Part shown: piece by piece, positions 1 through 6,415 of the stretch
Layout: the number at the start of each line of letters is the position of its first letter
Position numbering within the stretch: the first letter of the stretch is position 1
Assembly (NCBI GenBank): GCA_025458365.1
Contig: JALOSP010000012.1
Coordinates: 1-12,832, forward strand
Direction: 5' to 3'
Length of the DNA: 12,832 bases
Source: Hyphomonadaceae bacterium
Lineage (GTDB): Bacteria > Pseudomonadota > Alphaproteobacteria > Caulobacterales > Aquidulcibacteraceae
Position numbers and translations under genes: made by a program
The notes under the pieces: model-generated
Database searches by the model: none
The model's input: the letters and a program-made list of their open reading frames with translations, nothing else
Told to the model about the DNA's origin: nothing

Positions 1-264
1 TTTATCTGGTAAGGTGACGTTGCCGGGCCTATGGGACTCGGACGTGCCGCGAGCGATCGCATGGCCCGCGCCTTCGACCATGAGGGTCTCACCGACGCTC
101 AATGTTTGCGACTGTTTTTCCTGCTCGGTAATGGAACGTGCAACTGAGACCCTTGCTGCTTCCAGCCAGGCGTTATCGACGCGCGACTTGTGTTGCACGT
201 GACGCGCGATTCTGACCCGCCCAAGCCACACCACAGCGGGCCGATTTGGAAACGACAGCGGCAT
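1..264 (-). CDS. Unrecognised partial reading frame leaving the left edge
   Basis: I do not recognise this protein. An ATG at 264-262 opens a minus-strand frame of 88 codons with no stop before the edge; the same frame is open upstream to a TAA near 330. The visible product starts MPLSFPNRPAVVW, then has a basic stretch (RVRIARHVQHKSR) and a mixed segment including DNAWLEAARVSVARS and TLSVGETLMVEG. There is no signal peptide or membrane segment. No good ribosome binding site precedes the ATG: a GGGAAG lies about 20 bases away, too far for normal spacing. It includes rare-looking AGA and AGG codons and its third-position GC is lower than that of the housekeeping genes here. It begins 81 bases beyond the 3' end of tRNA-Thr, a position where integrated elements often sit, but no integrase is seen. 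It may be a true gene, a decayed piece of one, or a chance open frame. Confidence 0.33.
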   Translation of the reverse strand, partial: MPLSFPNRPAVVWLGRVRIARHVQHKSRVDNAWLEAARVSVARSITEQEKQSQTLSVGETLMVEGAGHAIARGTSESHRPGNVTLPDK

Positions 265-345
265 TTGCAGTGGATGAGTGATTCTTCCCGATTGGTAGCA
301 AACCCGATTTTGTACCAAGCAGTGCATTTAACATTGAAGAAAAAA

Positions 346-420
346 TGGTGCCGCAGGGGAGGATTGAACTCCCGACCTCGTCATTACCAATGACGCGCTC
401 TACCACTGAGCTACTGCGGC
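346..420 (-). tRNA. tRNA-Thr(GGT)
   Basis: Complete 75-base cloverleaf on the minus strand. The acceptor stem pairs GCCGCAG (420-414) with CTGCGGC (356-350), followed by discriminator A (349) and an encoded CCA (348-346). The D-stem is GCTC/GAGC. The anticodon stem CGTCA/TGACG encloses loop TTGGTAA, giving anticodon GGT (plus-strand 386-388), which reads the threonine codons ACC and ACU. The T-arm is GGGAG-TTCAATC-CTCCC. A run of six T follows the CCA directly on the transcribed strand, which may aid transcript release although no separate hairpin is present. Confidence 0.97.
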
Positions 421-475
421 ATGCCTGACACGCACAACCGCGCTGCGCGCAGCCGGATCAGCGATCAAGGCGGCG

Positions 476-504
476 CTGATAGCCGCTCATGGGGCTTGTG
501 AAAA
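476..504 (-). promoter_or_regulatory. Candidate promoter for tRNA-Thr
   Basis: On the minus strand a TTTTCA box (504-499) and a TATCAG box (481-476) are 17 bases apart, each matching four of six consensus positions. Transcription would begin near 469, giving a leader of about 50 bases before the tRNA. The leader contains a perfect 12-base palindrome, gctgcgcgcagc, at 442-453. The match is moderate and the region is shared with the divergent small gene, so this is a tentative call. Confidence 0.35.
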
Positions 505-523
505 GAGGCCCGACGCATATCAT
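496..523 (+). promoter_or_regulatory. Candidate promoter of a leaderless transcript
   Basis: TTGTGA (496-501) and TATCAT (518-523) are separated by 16 bases. The -10 box matches five of six consensus bases and the -35 box four of six. The expected start point, six to seven bases after the -10 box, falls on or next to the ATG at 530. The neighbouring gene lacks a Shine-Dalgarno sequence at normal spacing, which agrees with a leaderless mRNA. This is inferred from pattern only. Confidence 0.35.
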
Positions 524-529
524 GCATCC

Positions 530-697
530 ATGACTGCACCCCGCGACACCGACGCAGACACCAGACTGCCGCCGCGCCCTGCACTGAGCCCGCGCGAGGC
601 CAGGCTGAAGGCCGCCCTGCGGGACAATTTGCGGCGCCGGAAGGCCGCTTCCGTGCACTCAGAACAGCAAGACAGGCAGACAACCGAGCAGGACTGA
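530..697 (+). CDS. Small basic protein, 55 residues, function unknown
   Basis: A 55-residue frame starts at ATG 530 and stops at TGA 695-697. An ATG eight bases upstream (522) meets a stop after three codons, so 530 is the only useful start. The N-terminal 20 residues are rich in Pro and Asp. Residues 21-40 form a likely amphipathic helix dense in Arg and Lys (PREARLKAALRDNLRRRKAA). The tail is polar, ending in EQD. Short proteins ending in an alternating Leu/Arg helix with an RRRK cluster are, from memory, common in sphingomonads; no function is known to me. The pattern could suit binding to nucleic acid or to an acidic partner, but nothing proves it. No Shine-Dalgarno sequence lies at normal distance (GAGG is about 20 bases away), and a -10-like box sits directly upstream. 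It diverges from tRNA-Thr. Confidence 0.65.
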   Translation: MTAPRDTDADTRLPPRPALSPREARLKAALRDNLRRRKAASVHSEQQDRQTTEQD

Positions 698-716
698 ACA
701 GAGCTGACTGGCAGGC

Positions 717-1226
717 CTATTGGGTGATCGTGATGGCTGTCACCGCCGGGAAGGCGCCCATGGTGTTGCCGCCGCCATCTACCTGTTCACCCATCGTGAC
801 GGTGGCCGTGACAGACTTGCCAACAAGGCTTGCTGGCAAAGCGCCTGCCTCCATCCAGCCCTGACACTGCTCGGCCTCGCACAGTGCGTTCAATTCGGTG
901 CCGTCGCGATTCTTGATCTGGACATACATGTTGTCGCCAACTTCGATGCTGGTGAGCGTTCCCGTCACGGTCATGGTGCCAGTCATCTGAAAGCTCGCGC
1001 CGTCCTCATCAGGGGATGCCCCACCGGCGTCATCGGATGCAGCATCGCCCTCGGTCACTTCTTCCTGCGGCATCGCCAGAGCAGCGGCCTCGGCAGCCGC
1101 TTCATCTTCCGGTGTAACGGTTTGATCTGCTGTTTCGGCCCTTTTTTCGGTGGCCTCGTTGTTTGGCCCACAGGCTTGGGCAAGGCAGATCAAGGCGGCG
1201 AGCAACACAACAGATGGGCGATTCAT
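717..1226 (-). CDS. Exported acidic protein, probable lipoprotein, unknown function
   Basis: This is a 169-residue exported protein of unknown function. I start it at ATG 1226 because AGGAG lies seven bases upstream; a longer frame to 1256 lacks such a site. Residues 1-18 form a signal peptide (RPSVVLLAALICLAQA) ending at Cys19. The cleavage context A-Q-A-C is lipobox-like but not canonical, so cleavage by signal peptidase I is the alternative. Residues 20-78 are a linker rich in Glu, Asp, Ala and Thr, of the kind that reaches out from the membrane. Residues 80-169 look beta-rich (TGTMTVTGTLTSIEVG at the front, FPAVTAITI at the end) and could form a small OB-like barrel. Cys116 and Cys121 are close enough for a disulfide. 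It is transcribed away from the VWA gene's end and may be its own unit. Confidence 0.8.
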   Translation of the reverse strand: MNRPSVVLLAALICLAQACGPNNEATEKRAETADQTVTPEDEAAAEAAALAMPQEEVTEGDAASDDAGGASPDEDGASFQMTGTMTVTGTLTSIEVGDNMYVQIKNRDGTELNALCEAEQCQGWMEAGALPASLVGKSVTATVTMGEQVDGGGNTMGAFPAVTAITITQ

Positions 1227-1291
1227 TCTTGGCTCCTGTTCAGCAACGCCAAACATGTTTCACGGCAACAGGCATGCGGCAAGACAATTCT

Positions 1292-1316
1292 TGACCGTCC
1301 AGTTTTTGAACGGCCA
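1292..1316 (-). terminator. Imperfect hairpin after the VWA gene
   Basis: On the minus-strand transcript TGGCCGTTCA (1316-1307) and TGGACGGTCA (1301-1292) can pair over ten positions, two of them G-U, around a five-base loop. It lies 16 bases beyond the stop of the VWA gene. There is no T run after it, so it may act only as a 3' end stabiliser or a weak stop signal. Confidence 0.35.
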
Positions 1317-1331
1317 CTCGGCGGCAACCCC

Positions 1332-2510
1332 TTACCGCCCAAGCTCCCGCATCGCCCGGTCCAGGCCCTCCAGCGTCATCGGAAACATCCGGTCACGGCC
1401 GATCATCTCGCGGATGATGTTGACCGAGGGCGTATGATCCCAATGGCGTTCGGGCACCGGATTGATCCAGATCATGTGCGGATAGACCTCTGCCACCCGC
1501 TGCAGCCACAACCCCCCGGCCTGCTCGTTCCAATGCTCGACACTGCCACCGGGATAGGTGACTTCATAGGGGCTCATCGTGGCATCGCCGACGAACACCA
1601 CCTTGTAGTCCGACGGGAATTTGTGCAGCACGTCCCAGGTGTCGATCTTTTCTGCCTCGCGCCGGCGGTTGTCCTTCCACACGCTTTCGTACAGGCAATT
1701 GTGGAAGTAGAAGTATTCCATATGCTTGAACTCGGTGCGGGCTGCTGAAAACAGCTCCTCGCACACTTTGATATGGGCATCCATCGATCCGCCGATATCG
1801 AAGAAAATCAACACCTTGACTGTATTGCGCCGCTCTGGCCGCATGACAACATCCAGATAGCCCTGACGCGCGGTTCCGTCGATCGTGCCCTTCAGGTCCA
1901 GTTCGGTCGGCGCACCGTCGCGCGCCCAGCGACGCAGGCGCCGCAGCGCCACCTTGATGTTGCGGGTGCCCAGTTCGACACTGTCGTCGAGGTTCTTGTA
2001 TTCGCGCTTGTCCCAGACCTTGACCGCGCGGCCGTGGCGGCCCTCTTTCTGACCGATGCGGATGCCTTCAGGATTGTAGCCATTGGCGCCAAACGGACTG
2101 GTGCCGCCCGTGCCAATCCACTTGTTGCCGCCCTCGTGGCGCTCTTTCTGTTCTTTCAGACGCTCGGCGAGGGTCTCCATCAGCTTGTCCCAGCCACCCA
2201 GCGCCTCGATCTGCGCCTTTTCTTCCTCGGTCAGGAACTTCTCGGTGACCTTGCGCAACCACTCCTCTGGGATGGCGGCAGACAAAGCCTCGCCGGTGTT
2301 GGCCAGCCCCTTGAATACATGGCCGAAGACGCGGTCAAACTTGTCCAGATTGCGCTCGTCCTTAACCAGGGCGGTTCGGGCCAGAAAATAGAAATCCTCG
2401 ACCTGGCCGTCGATCACATCGGCATCCATGGCCTCAAGCAGGCTGAGATACTCCTTGAGCGAGACCGGCAGGCGCGCCTCGCGCAATTCGGTGAAGAAGC
2501 GTTGGAACAT
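1332..2510 (-). CDS. CoxE-type von Willebrand factor A domain protein
   Basis: This 392-residue protein belongs to the CoxE-like VWA family, usually partnered with MoxR-type AAA+ ATPases in assembling or maturing other proteins. The start is ATG 2510, where the family-like N-terminus MFQRFFTELREARLPVS begins; GAGGG lies about nine bases upstream. Residues 1-200 are the helical N-terminal part, including the Gly-rich segment 132-150 and the basic patch ALRRLRRWARDG. The VWA domain begins near 230: VLIFFDIGGSM carries Asp238 and Ser242, a DxGGS version of the metal-site DxSxS motif that I recall as normal for this branch. FVGDATMSPYE follows at 306-316. There is no signal peptide, so it is likely cytoplasmic. 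The expected AAA+ partner is not adjacent: the upstream neighbour is a divergent lipoprotein gene. Confidence in the family is high; the client is unknown. Confidence 0.9.
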   Translation of the reverse strand: MFQRFFTELREARLPVSLKEYLSLLEAMDADVIDGQVEDFYFLARTALVKDERNLDKFDRVFGHVFKGLANTGEALSAAIPEEWLRKVTEKFLTEEEKAQIEALGGWDKLMETLAERLKEQKERHEGGNKWIGTGGTSPFGANGYNPEGIRIGQKEGRHGRAVKVWDKREYKNLDDSVELGTRNIKVALRRLRRWARDGAPTELDLKGTIDGTARQGYLDVVMRPERRNTVKVLIFFDIGGSMDAHIKVCEELFSAARTEFKHMEYFYFHNCLYESVWKDNRRREAEKIDTWDVLHKFPSDYKVVFVGDATMSPYEVTYPGGSVEHWNEQAGGLWLQRVAEVYPHMIWINPVPERHWDHTPSVNIIREMIGRDRMFPMTLEGLDRAMRELGR

Positions 2511-2625
2511 GCGATGACGCCCTCGTGTGCGTGACGGGACAGTAGCGGGCAATCCGGCCCCGGCAAGGGCACGTAACACGAGCTACATCCATTCTCTCTT
2601 CATCGTCCTTCATCGTCGGGTTGCC

Positions 2626-3408
2626 GTGTCCAGACTGTTCCGCCTTTCCGCAGTGTTGCTGGCCGCCTCGGCCATGACGGCATGTGCAACCCGTCCTCCA
2701 ACCCAGACAGGCTTCCTCAACGACTATGCGACGATGGAGGCAGCACCCGATACGGTCCGCGCACAAATCACCCAGCGGCGGGATCCGGCTGTGGCTTCGG
2801 CGATTGCGCGCGTCAGAATTGCGCCGCCTGTGCTGGCGCCGGGGGTTGTGCTTGATCCGGCGATCAGCCCGGACGAGCTTGCGCTGGTCACCATGGAACT
2901 GGAACGTCGGCTCTGTTTCGAACTGTCGCGGCGCTACGCCATTGGTGGGGCCGAGGATGCTGACGCGGCACGGATCGAAGTGGCGGTGAGCGACATCGGG
3001 CGCACCAGTGCGGGCGCATCTCTGGTATCGGCCGTGGCCAGCCGGGCGATCCCCGGCCCAGGCAGTGTGCGCCTGCCGGTCGGGCGGGGCAGCCTGATTG
3101 TCGAGGCACGGGCAGTCGATGGTCAGGGGCGCGAGGGCGCTGCCATGGTGTGGTCAAGGGGCGCCGGTCTGGCATTTGATCGGGGGTCGCTGTCAGAGGT
3201 CGGCGATGCACACCGATATAGCGGTGCATTTGCCGAAGACTTCACACAATGGCTGGCCGGCTCAGAGCGGCCCGAGGGACAGGTGCCAGACCCCGACCCG
3301 TGCCGGACCTACGGGCCGCGGATTGATCTGCTGCGCGAGGCTGCCCGCTTCGGAACCGGACTGCATGTTGTGGGCCAGCCCGCCACAGGAACAAACCCGC
3401 AGGATTGA
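2626..3408 (+). CDS. DUF3313-like lipoprotein
   Basis: This is a 260-residue probable lipoprotein. I start it at GTG 2626, which places a clean signal peptide (SRLFRLSAVLLAASAMTA) directly before Cys20; the open frame continues back to 2527, but that adds a polar stretch unlike a signal. The lipobox M-T-A-C has Met at -3, acceptable but not ideal. Mature residues begin with a polar linker and the segment GFLNDYATMEAAPD. The features GFL-DY near the N-terminus, APPVL, a helix with ELERRLCFEL, then IEVAVSDIGRTSAG and a beta strand SLIVEARAVDGQG fit the DUF3313 outline as I remember it. No catalytic residues are evident. Cys97 and Cys226 could pair. The start site is weakly supported: only TCGGG precedes it. 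Its 3' end faces the glycosyltransferase with a 7-base gap and no separate terminator. Confidence 0.75.
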   Translation: MSRLFRLSAVLLAASAMTACATRPPTQTGFLNDYATMEAAPDTVRAQITQRRDPAVASAIARVRIAPPVLAPGVVLDPAISPDELALVTMELERRLCFELSRRYAIGGAEDADAARIEVAVSDIGRTSAGASLVSAVASRAIPGPGSVRLPVGRGSLIVEARAVDGQGREGAAMVWSRGAGLAFDRGSLSEVGDAHRYSGAFAEDFTQWLAGSERPEGQVPDPDPCRTYGPRIDLLREAARFGTGLHVVGQPATGTNPQD

Positions 3409-3415
3409 TCGGGGT

Positions 3416-4243
3416 TCAGGGCCTGGCTTGCGCGCGCCAGCGGTGCCAGATGGTGAAAATCCTCGGCCCCTCGACGAGGTAGCGCTTCCACATCCGCCGG
3501 GGCTCACTAAGGAGGCGGTGAAGCCACTCCAGCCTGGCGGTTTGCATCCAGCGTGGCGCCCGGTTGACCTTTCCGGCCAGAAAATCCAGCGAGGCACCAA
3601 TGCAAAGGCCCACACCGCGCACATCGCCCCTGCGGCTTGCTGCCTGCGCGACCAATTCCTGCTGTGGGCTGCCCACGCACAGGAAATGAAACCTGGTCGG
3701 GTTTGCTGCCAGGAAGGCGGCTGCTTCGGCGATTGCCTCGGGCTTGTCGCGCAGTCCCATGGGTGGCTGATGCCAGCGGATGTCGGTGAGGCCGTAACGG
3801 GACCGCAGAGCCGAAATCACGGTTTCATCGCCACCAACGACGACAACTGGTTCGTCAGCCGCAATCTCAGTTTGAAGAAGCGCGGCGGAGAGGTCAGAAC
3901 CCGGTGTGACAGGCAGATCGACCCCGCTAAGCCGAGCCAGGATTTCCACAATCCGGCTGTCGCACAGATTGATCCATGCGTCGTCGTAGAGGCTGGCAAG
4001 TGCAGGCTGGGCATCCAGCCTCACAAGATGATCGACATTCGGGGTCACGACATAGCGGAAGCGGTCGGTCCGGGTGGACGCTTCGGCGATCCTGCGCAGG
4101 GCTGTCGGCATCGGCACCGGCGCGAATTCGATACCCAGAAAGGCGACGGCCCGCCCGGAGCCGCGGCGATCAAGCAGCAGGACATCATCGCAATCGGCGT
4201 CAGGGGAAGCGGCGGGATCGGGAATGGTCATAACATGGGCCAT
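3416..4243 (-). CDS. WecG/TagA/CpsF-family glycosyltransferase
   Basis: This 275-residue protein belongs to the glycosyltransferase family that adds ManNAc, ManNAcA or similar residues to undecaprenyl-linked glycans at the inner face of the membrane. Visible family features, in order: VVTPNVDHLVRL (65-76), INLCDSRIVEIL (91-102), TPGSDL (113-118), WHQPPMG (157-163), FLCVGSPQQE (187-196), and a long C-terminal signature from GASLDFLAGK to RAPRWMQ (216-234). The signature is followed by EWLHRLLSEPRRMWKRYL (239-256), typical of the membrane-associated tail. There is no membrane-spanning segment. The GGGGAG close upstream of ATG 4243 supports this start; ATG 4231 (residue 5) is also possible. The gene is alone: no flippase, polymerase or other sugar enzyme is near. 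The sugar donor and acceptor cannot be told from sequence. Codon use resembles the rest of the window. Confidence 0.92.
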   Translation of the reverse strand: MAHVMTIPDPAASPDADCDDVLLLDRRGSGRAVAFLGIEFAPVPMPTALRRIAEASTRTDRFRYVVTPNVDHLVRLDAQPALASLYDDAWINLCDSRIVEILARLSGVDLPVTPGSDLSAALLQTEIAADEPVVVVGGDETVISALRSRYGLTDIRWHQPPMGLRDKPEAIAEAAAFLAANPTRFHFLCVGSPQQELVAQAASRRGDVRGVGLCIGASLDFLAGKVNRAPRWMQTARLEWLHRLLSEPRRMWKRYLVEGPRIFTIWHRWRAQARP

Positions 4244-4324
4244 TCCCTCCCCTACCGCATAGCCCTTGCCATTGAGTTATCGAACAGCCTGCAGCCCCGT
4301 CGCATTTCCCCACAGTTGGTGCCT

Positions 4325-4358
4325 GAAACGAAAACGGCGCACCCGGACAGGTGCGCCG
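4325..4358 (-). terminator. Intrinsic terminator after the pentapeptide-repeat gene
   Basis: The minus strand has CGGCGCACC (4358-4350) and GGTGCGCCG (4343-4335), a perfect 9-bp stem with a six-base loop, followed at once by TTTTCGTTTC. It lies 27 bases beyond the stop codon at 4385 and should separate this gene from the glycosyltransferase downstream. Confidence 0.85.
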
Positions 4359-4384
4359 CCATTCGAGCCAGTCGAAAATGGCTA

Positions 4385-5047
4385 TTATGGGGAATCGCTG
4401 CCGTCGTCGCTGAGCGCAGCAATCAAGGCACCTGCAGCCAGAACACCACCGATCACGCCCAGGAGCGGGAAGCCGCCACCCGAAGGAGGCGCCGGTGCCA
4501 CTGGCGGGGTCGGCGGAACCGCACGTGCGGCTTGCTCTGCAGCAGCACGCTGGGCGGCAGCAGCCCGTTCGGCAGCAGCCCGTTCAGCTGCGGCACGCTC
4601 TGCGGCAGCGCGCTCCATGGCAGCCCGTTCAGCGGCAGCCCGTTCAGCAGCAGCGCGCTCGGCAGCCGCACGCTCGGCAGCCGCACGTTGTGCTGCGGCT
4701 TCCTGTTCCATCCGGGCGCGCTCGGCGGCCTGACGGTTCAGTTCTTCAGTCTGGCGGGCTTCCTCTTCACGGGTCGAGGTCGCAGGTGCAGCCGGACGGG
4801 TTGCGGCGGCCGGACGGGCACGTCGCGGTGCAGCGCGACGCGGTGCAGCGCGACGCGGCGCGGCGCGGCGCGGCGCCGGACGGGCCCGGTCAGGCATCAC
4901 ATCAGCTTCGGAAGCGGTGGCCCCGCTCAGGGCGGCACTGGCCAGAATGGCGGTGTGCGAAACAGCCGCGCTCAAAGCCGAACTGAACGGCACCATTGCC
5001 GCTGCGGCAACCAGGCCGGCCACCAGATATTTTTTAGCCTTCGTCAT
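4385..5047 (-). CDS. Exported pentapeptide-repeat protein with glycine-rich C-terminal segment
   Basis: This is a 220-residue secreted or membrane protein of unknown function. ATG 5047 is chosen because GAGGGGG lies about five bases upstream and a signal-like stretch follows (KKYLVAGLVAAAAMVPFSSA, residues 5-24). Residues 58-77 hold four copies of APRRA, a strongly basic block. Residues 93-118 are charged and Glu-rich (REEEARQTEELNRQAAERAR within it). Residues 119-174 are about ten copies of the five-residue unit AERAA, with variants MERAA and AQRAA, which should form a long alanine-rich helix or coiled coil with Glu and Arg alternating. A Pro-rich hinge (178-189) leads to a glycine-containing hydrophobic segment, FPLLGVIGGVLAAGALIAAL (193-212), and an acidic tail. 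This layout suggests an envelope spacer or scaffold, but that is inference. Such low-complexity sequence also drives false database matches. Confidence 0.8.
   Translation of the reverse strand: MTKAKKYLVAGLVAAAAMVPFSSALSAAVSHTAILASAALSGATASEADVMPDRARPAPRRAAPRRAAPRRAAPRRARPAAATRPAAPATSTREEEARQTEELNRQAAERARMEQEAAAQRAAAERAAAERAAAERAAAERAAMERAAAERAAAERAAAERAAAAQRAAAEQAARAVPPTPPVAPAPPSGGGFPLLGVIGGVLAAGALIAALSDDGSDSP
4526..4693 (-). repeat. Tandem 15-bp coding repeats (AERAA units)
   Basis: About eleven imperfect 15-bp units on the coding strand encode the pentapeptide AERAA with small changes. Neighbouring copies differ mainly in third codon positions, and one unit has Met for Ala. Identical runs such as gcagcccgttc recur on the plus strand, so copy number may vary between strains by slippage in steps of five residues. 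Confidence 0.8.
4817..4876 (-). repeat. Tandem 15-bp coding repeats (APRRA units)
   Basis: Four units of 15 bp encode APRRA four times. On the plus strand the copies appear as near-identical cagcgcgacgcggtg blocks, grading into a pure cggcg run at 4858-4875. This is a second, independent repeat family within the same gene, with the same period of five residues. Confidence 0.8.
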
Positions 5048-5251
5048 CGAAGCCCCCTCTTGAATTTGGACAGCACAGCCCTTCCGGGCGTTAACCATCC
5101 AGCGTCCTCAGAATCAGCGATAGCGATGCCCGCGTAAACAGGCAATAAACATACTGTCGGGTTGCATGCTTCGATTTCGAAAAATAACAGTGCGCAGGGC
5201 CGGAAGGCAGCTTGACACGCAACTGCTGCCCAATACGCCCTTTTCGGCGAT

Positions 5252-6352
5252 TCAGGCATTGAAGCGGAAGTGCATCACGTCGCCATCGCGGACGATATAG
5301 TCGCGCCCTTCCAGCCGCATCTTGCCTGCCTCTTTCGCACGCGCTTCGCCGCCCAGTGACACAAAATCGTCAAAACTGATGGTTTCGGCGCGAATGAAGC
5401 CTTTTTCGAAATCACCGTGAATCACTCCGGCAGCCTTTGGCGCGGTCGCCCCAGCCTTCACGGTCCAGGCACGGGCCTCTTTCGGCCCTGCGGTGAAATA
5501 GGTCTGCAGGCCGAGCAAGGCGTAGCCCGCGCGGATCAGCTTGTTCAGCCCTGGCTCGTCAAGACCAACCGCCTTCAAGTATTCCTGCTCTTCCTCGTCG
5601 CTCAGCACCGCCAGTTCGGCTTCCATCTGCGCACAGATCACGACAGATATTGCACCTGTTCTGGAGGCATGCTCTTCTACTTTTATGGAATGCTCATTAC
5701 CCGTTGCGGCACTCGCCTCATCCACGTTGCAAACATACAAAACCGGCTTGGCGGTCAGCAACTGCAACATTGCATAAGCCTTCGCATCATCCTTTGATGG
5801 TTCATACAGACGCGCAGGCTTGCCTTCGTCGAGCAATGCCTTTGCCGCCAGGCACAGTTCGAGCGACAGTTTGGCGTCCTTGTCGCCGCCAGTCCTTGCC
5901 CGCTTTTCCAGATTGGGGATCCGCTTTTCGAGGCTGTCGAGGTCAGCCAGCATCAGTTCGGTTTCCACGGTCTCGAAGTCCGACATCGGGTCGATGCGGC
6001 CTTCGACATGGGTGATGTCATCGTCTTCAAAGCACCGCAGCACATAGGCGATGGCATCGCACTCGCGAATGTTGGCCAAAAACTGGTTGCCCAGCCCCTC
6101 CCCCTTGGAAGCGCCACGCACAAGGCCTGCGATATCAACAAAGTTCATGCGTGCCGGGATCACCTCTTTCGAGCCTGCAATCTCTGCAAGTTTCAGAAGC
6201 CGTGGCTCGGGCACGGCCACTTCACCAACGTTCGGTTCGATGGTGCAGAACGGGTAATTCGCCGCTTGGGCGGCTGCCGTCTTGGTCAGCGCATTGAACA
6301 GGGTGGACTTGCCGACATTGGGCAGGCCCACGATACCGCATTTGAAACCCAT
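5252..6352 (-). CDS. ychF: Redox-regulated ATPase YchF
   Basis: YchF (Ola1) is a universally conserved ATPase of the Obg-related group that binds ribosomes and is linked to stress response and translation. The 366-residue length matches the family (E. coli about 363). Visible motifs: P-loop GLPNVGKST (9-17), the segment YPFCTIEPNVG (33-43), G3 DIAG (73-76) followed by LVRGASKGEGLGNQFL, and a G4 position reading NVDE (209-212) rather than NKxD, as expected for the ATP-preferring YchF. The middle part is the coiled-coil arm. Residues 283-366 are the TGS-like C-terminal domain, including DFEKGFIRAETISFDDF and the end RDGDVMHFRF. The start at ATG 6352 has AAGGA about twelve bases upstream. Its usual neighbour pth is not here. 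pcm ends 63 bases upstream on the same strand, so read-through is possible. Confidence 0.98.
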   Translation of the reverse strand: MGFKCGIVGLPNVGKSTLFNALTKTAAAQAANYPFCTIEPNVGEVAVPEPRLLKLAEIAGSKEVIPARMNFVDIAGLVRGASKGEGLGNQFLANIRECDAIAYVLRCFEDDDITHVEGRIDPMSDFETVETELMLADLDSLEKRIPNLEKRARTGGDKDAKLSLELCLAAKALLDEGKPARLYEPSKDDAKAYAMLQLLTAKPVLYVCNVDEASAATGNEHSIKVEEHASRTGAISVVICAQMEAELAVLSDEEEQEYLKAVGLDEPGLNKLIRAGYALLGLQTYFTAGPKEARAWTVKAGATAPKAAGVIHGDFEKGFIRAETISFDDFVSLGGEARAKEAGKMRLEGRDYIVRDGDVMHFRFNA

Positions 6353-6415
6353 GACGGGGCATCCTTGAATGGAAAGGGTGAGACCGCGCGGCTTTAGCGG
6401 CTGACAGGGCTTGCG

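Noticed and set aside
720..1748. Plus-strand open frame of 342 codons
   Set aside because: It runs opposite the exported acidic protein and the VWA gene; no conserved motif and no ribosome site.
1773..2534. Plus-strand open frame of 253 codons opposite the VWA gene
   Set aside because: No motif, high Leu/Ala content of a shadow frame, and the opposite strand carries a clear VWA domain.
4526..4876. CRISPR-like array
   Set aside because: The repeats are contiguous 15-bp coding units without spacers, inside a gene with a signal peptide and ribosome site.
3098..5137. Plus-strand open frame of 679 codons
   Set aside because: It lies opposite the glycosyltransferase and pentapeptide-repeat genes and overlaps the DUF3313-like gene. 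Its product is composition-driven (repeated Ser/Gly/Ser-type tracts opposite the AERAA units), with no domain or sensible ribosome site.
5212..5240. TTGACA followed by an AT-containing hexamer on the plus strand
   Set aside because: A good -35 box, but the following -10 position is poor and only the antisense strand of ychF lies downstream.
5225..5251. Short CGCC/GGCG hairpin after ychF
   Set aside because: Only four base pairs and no T run; too weak to call a terminator.
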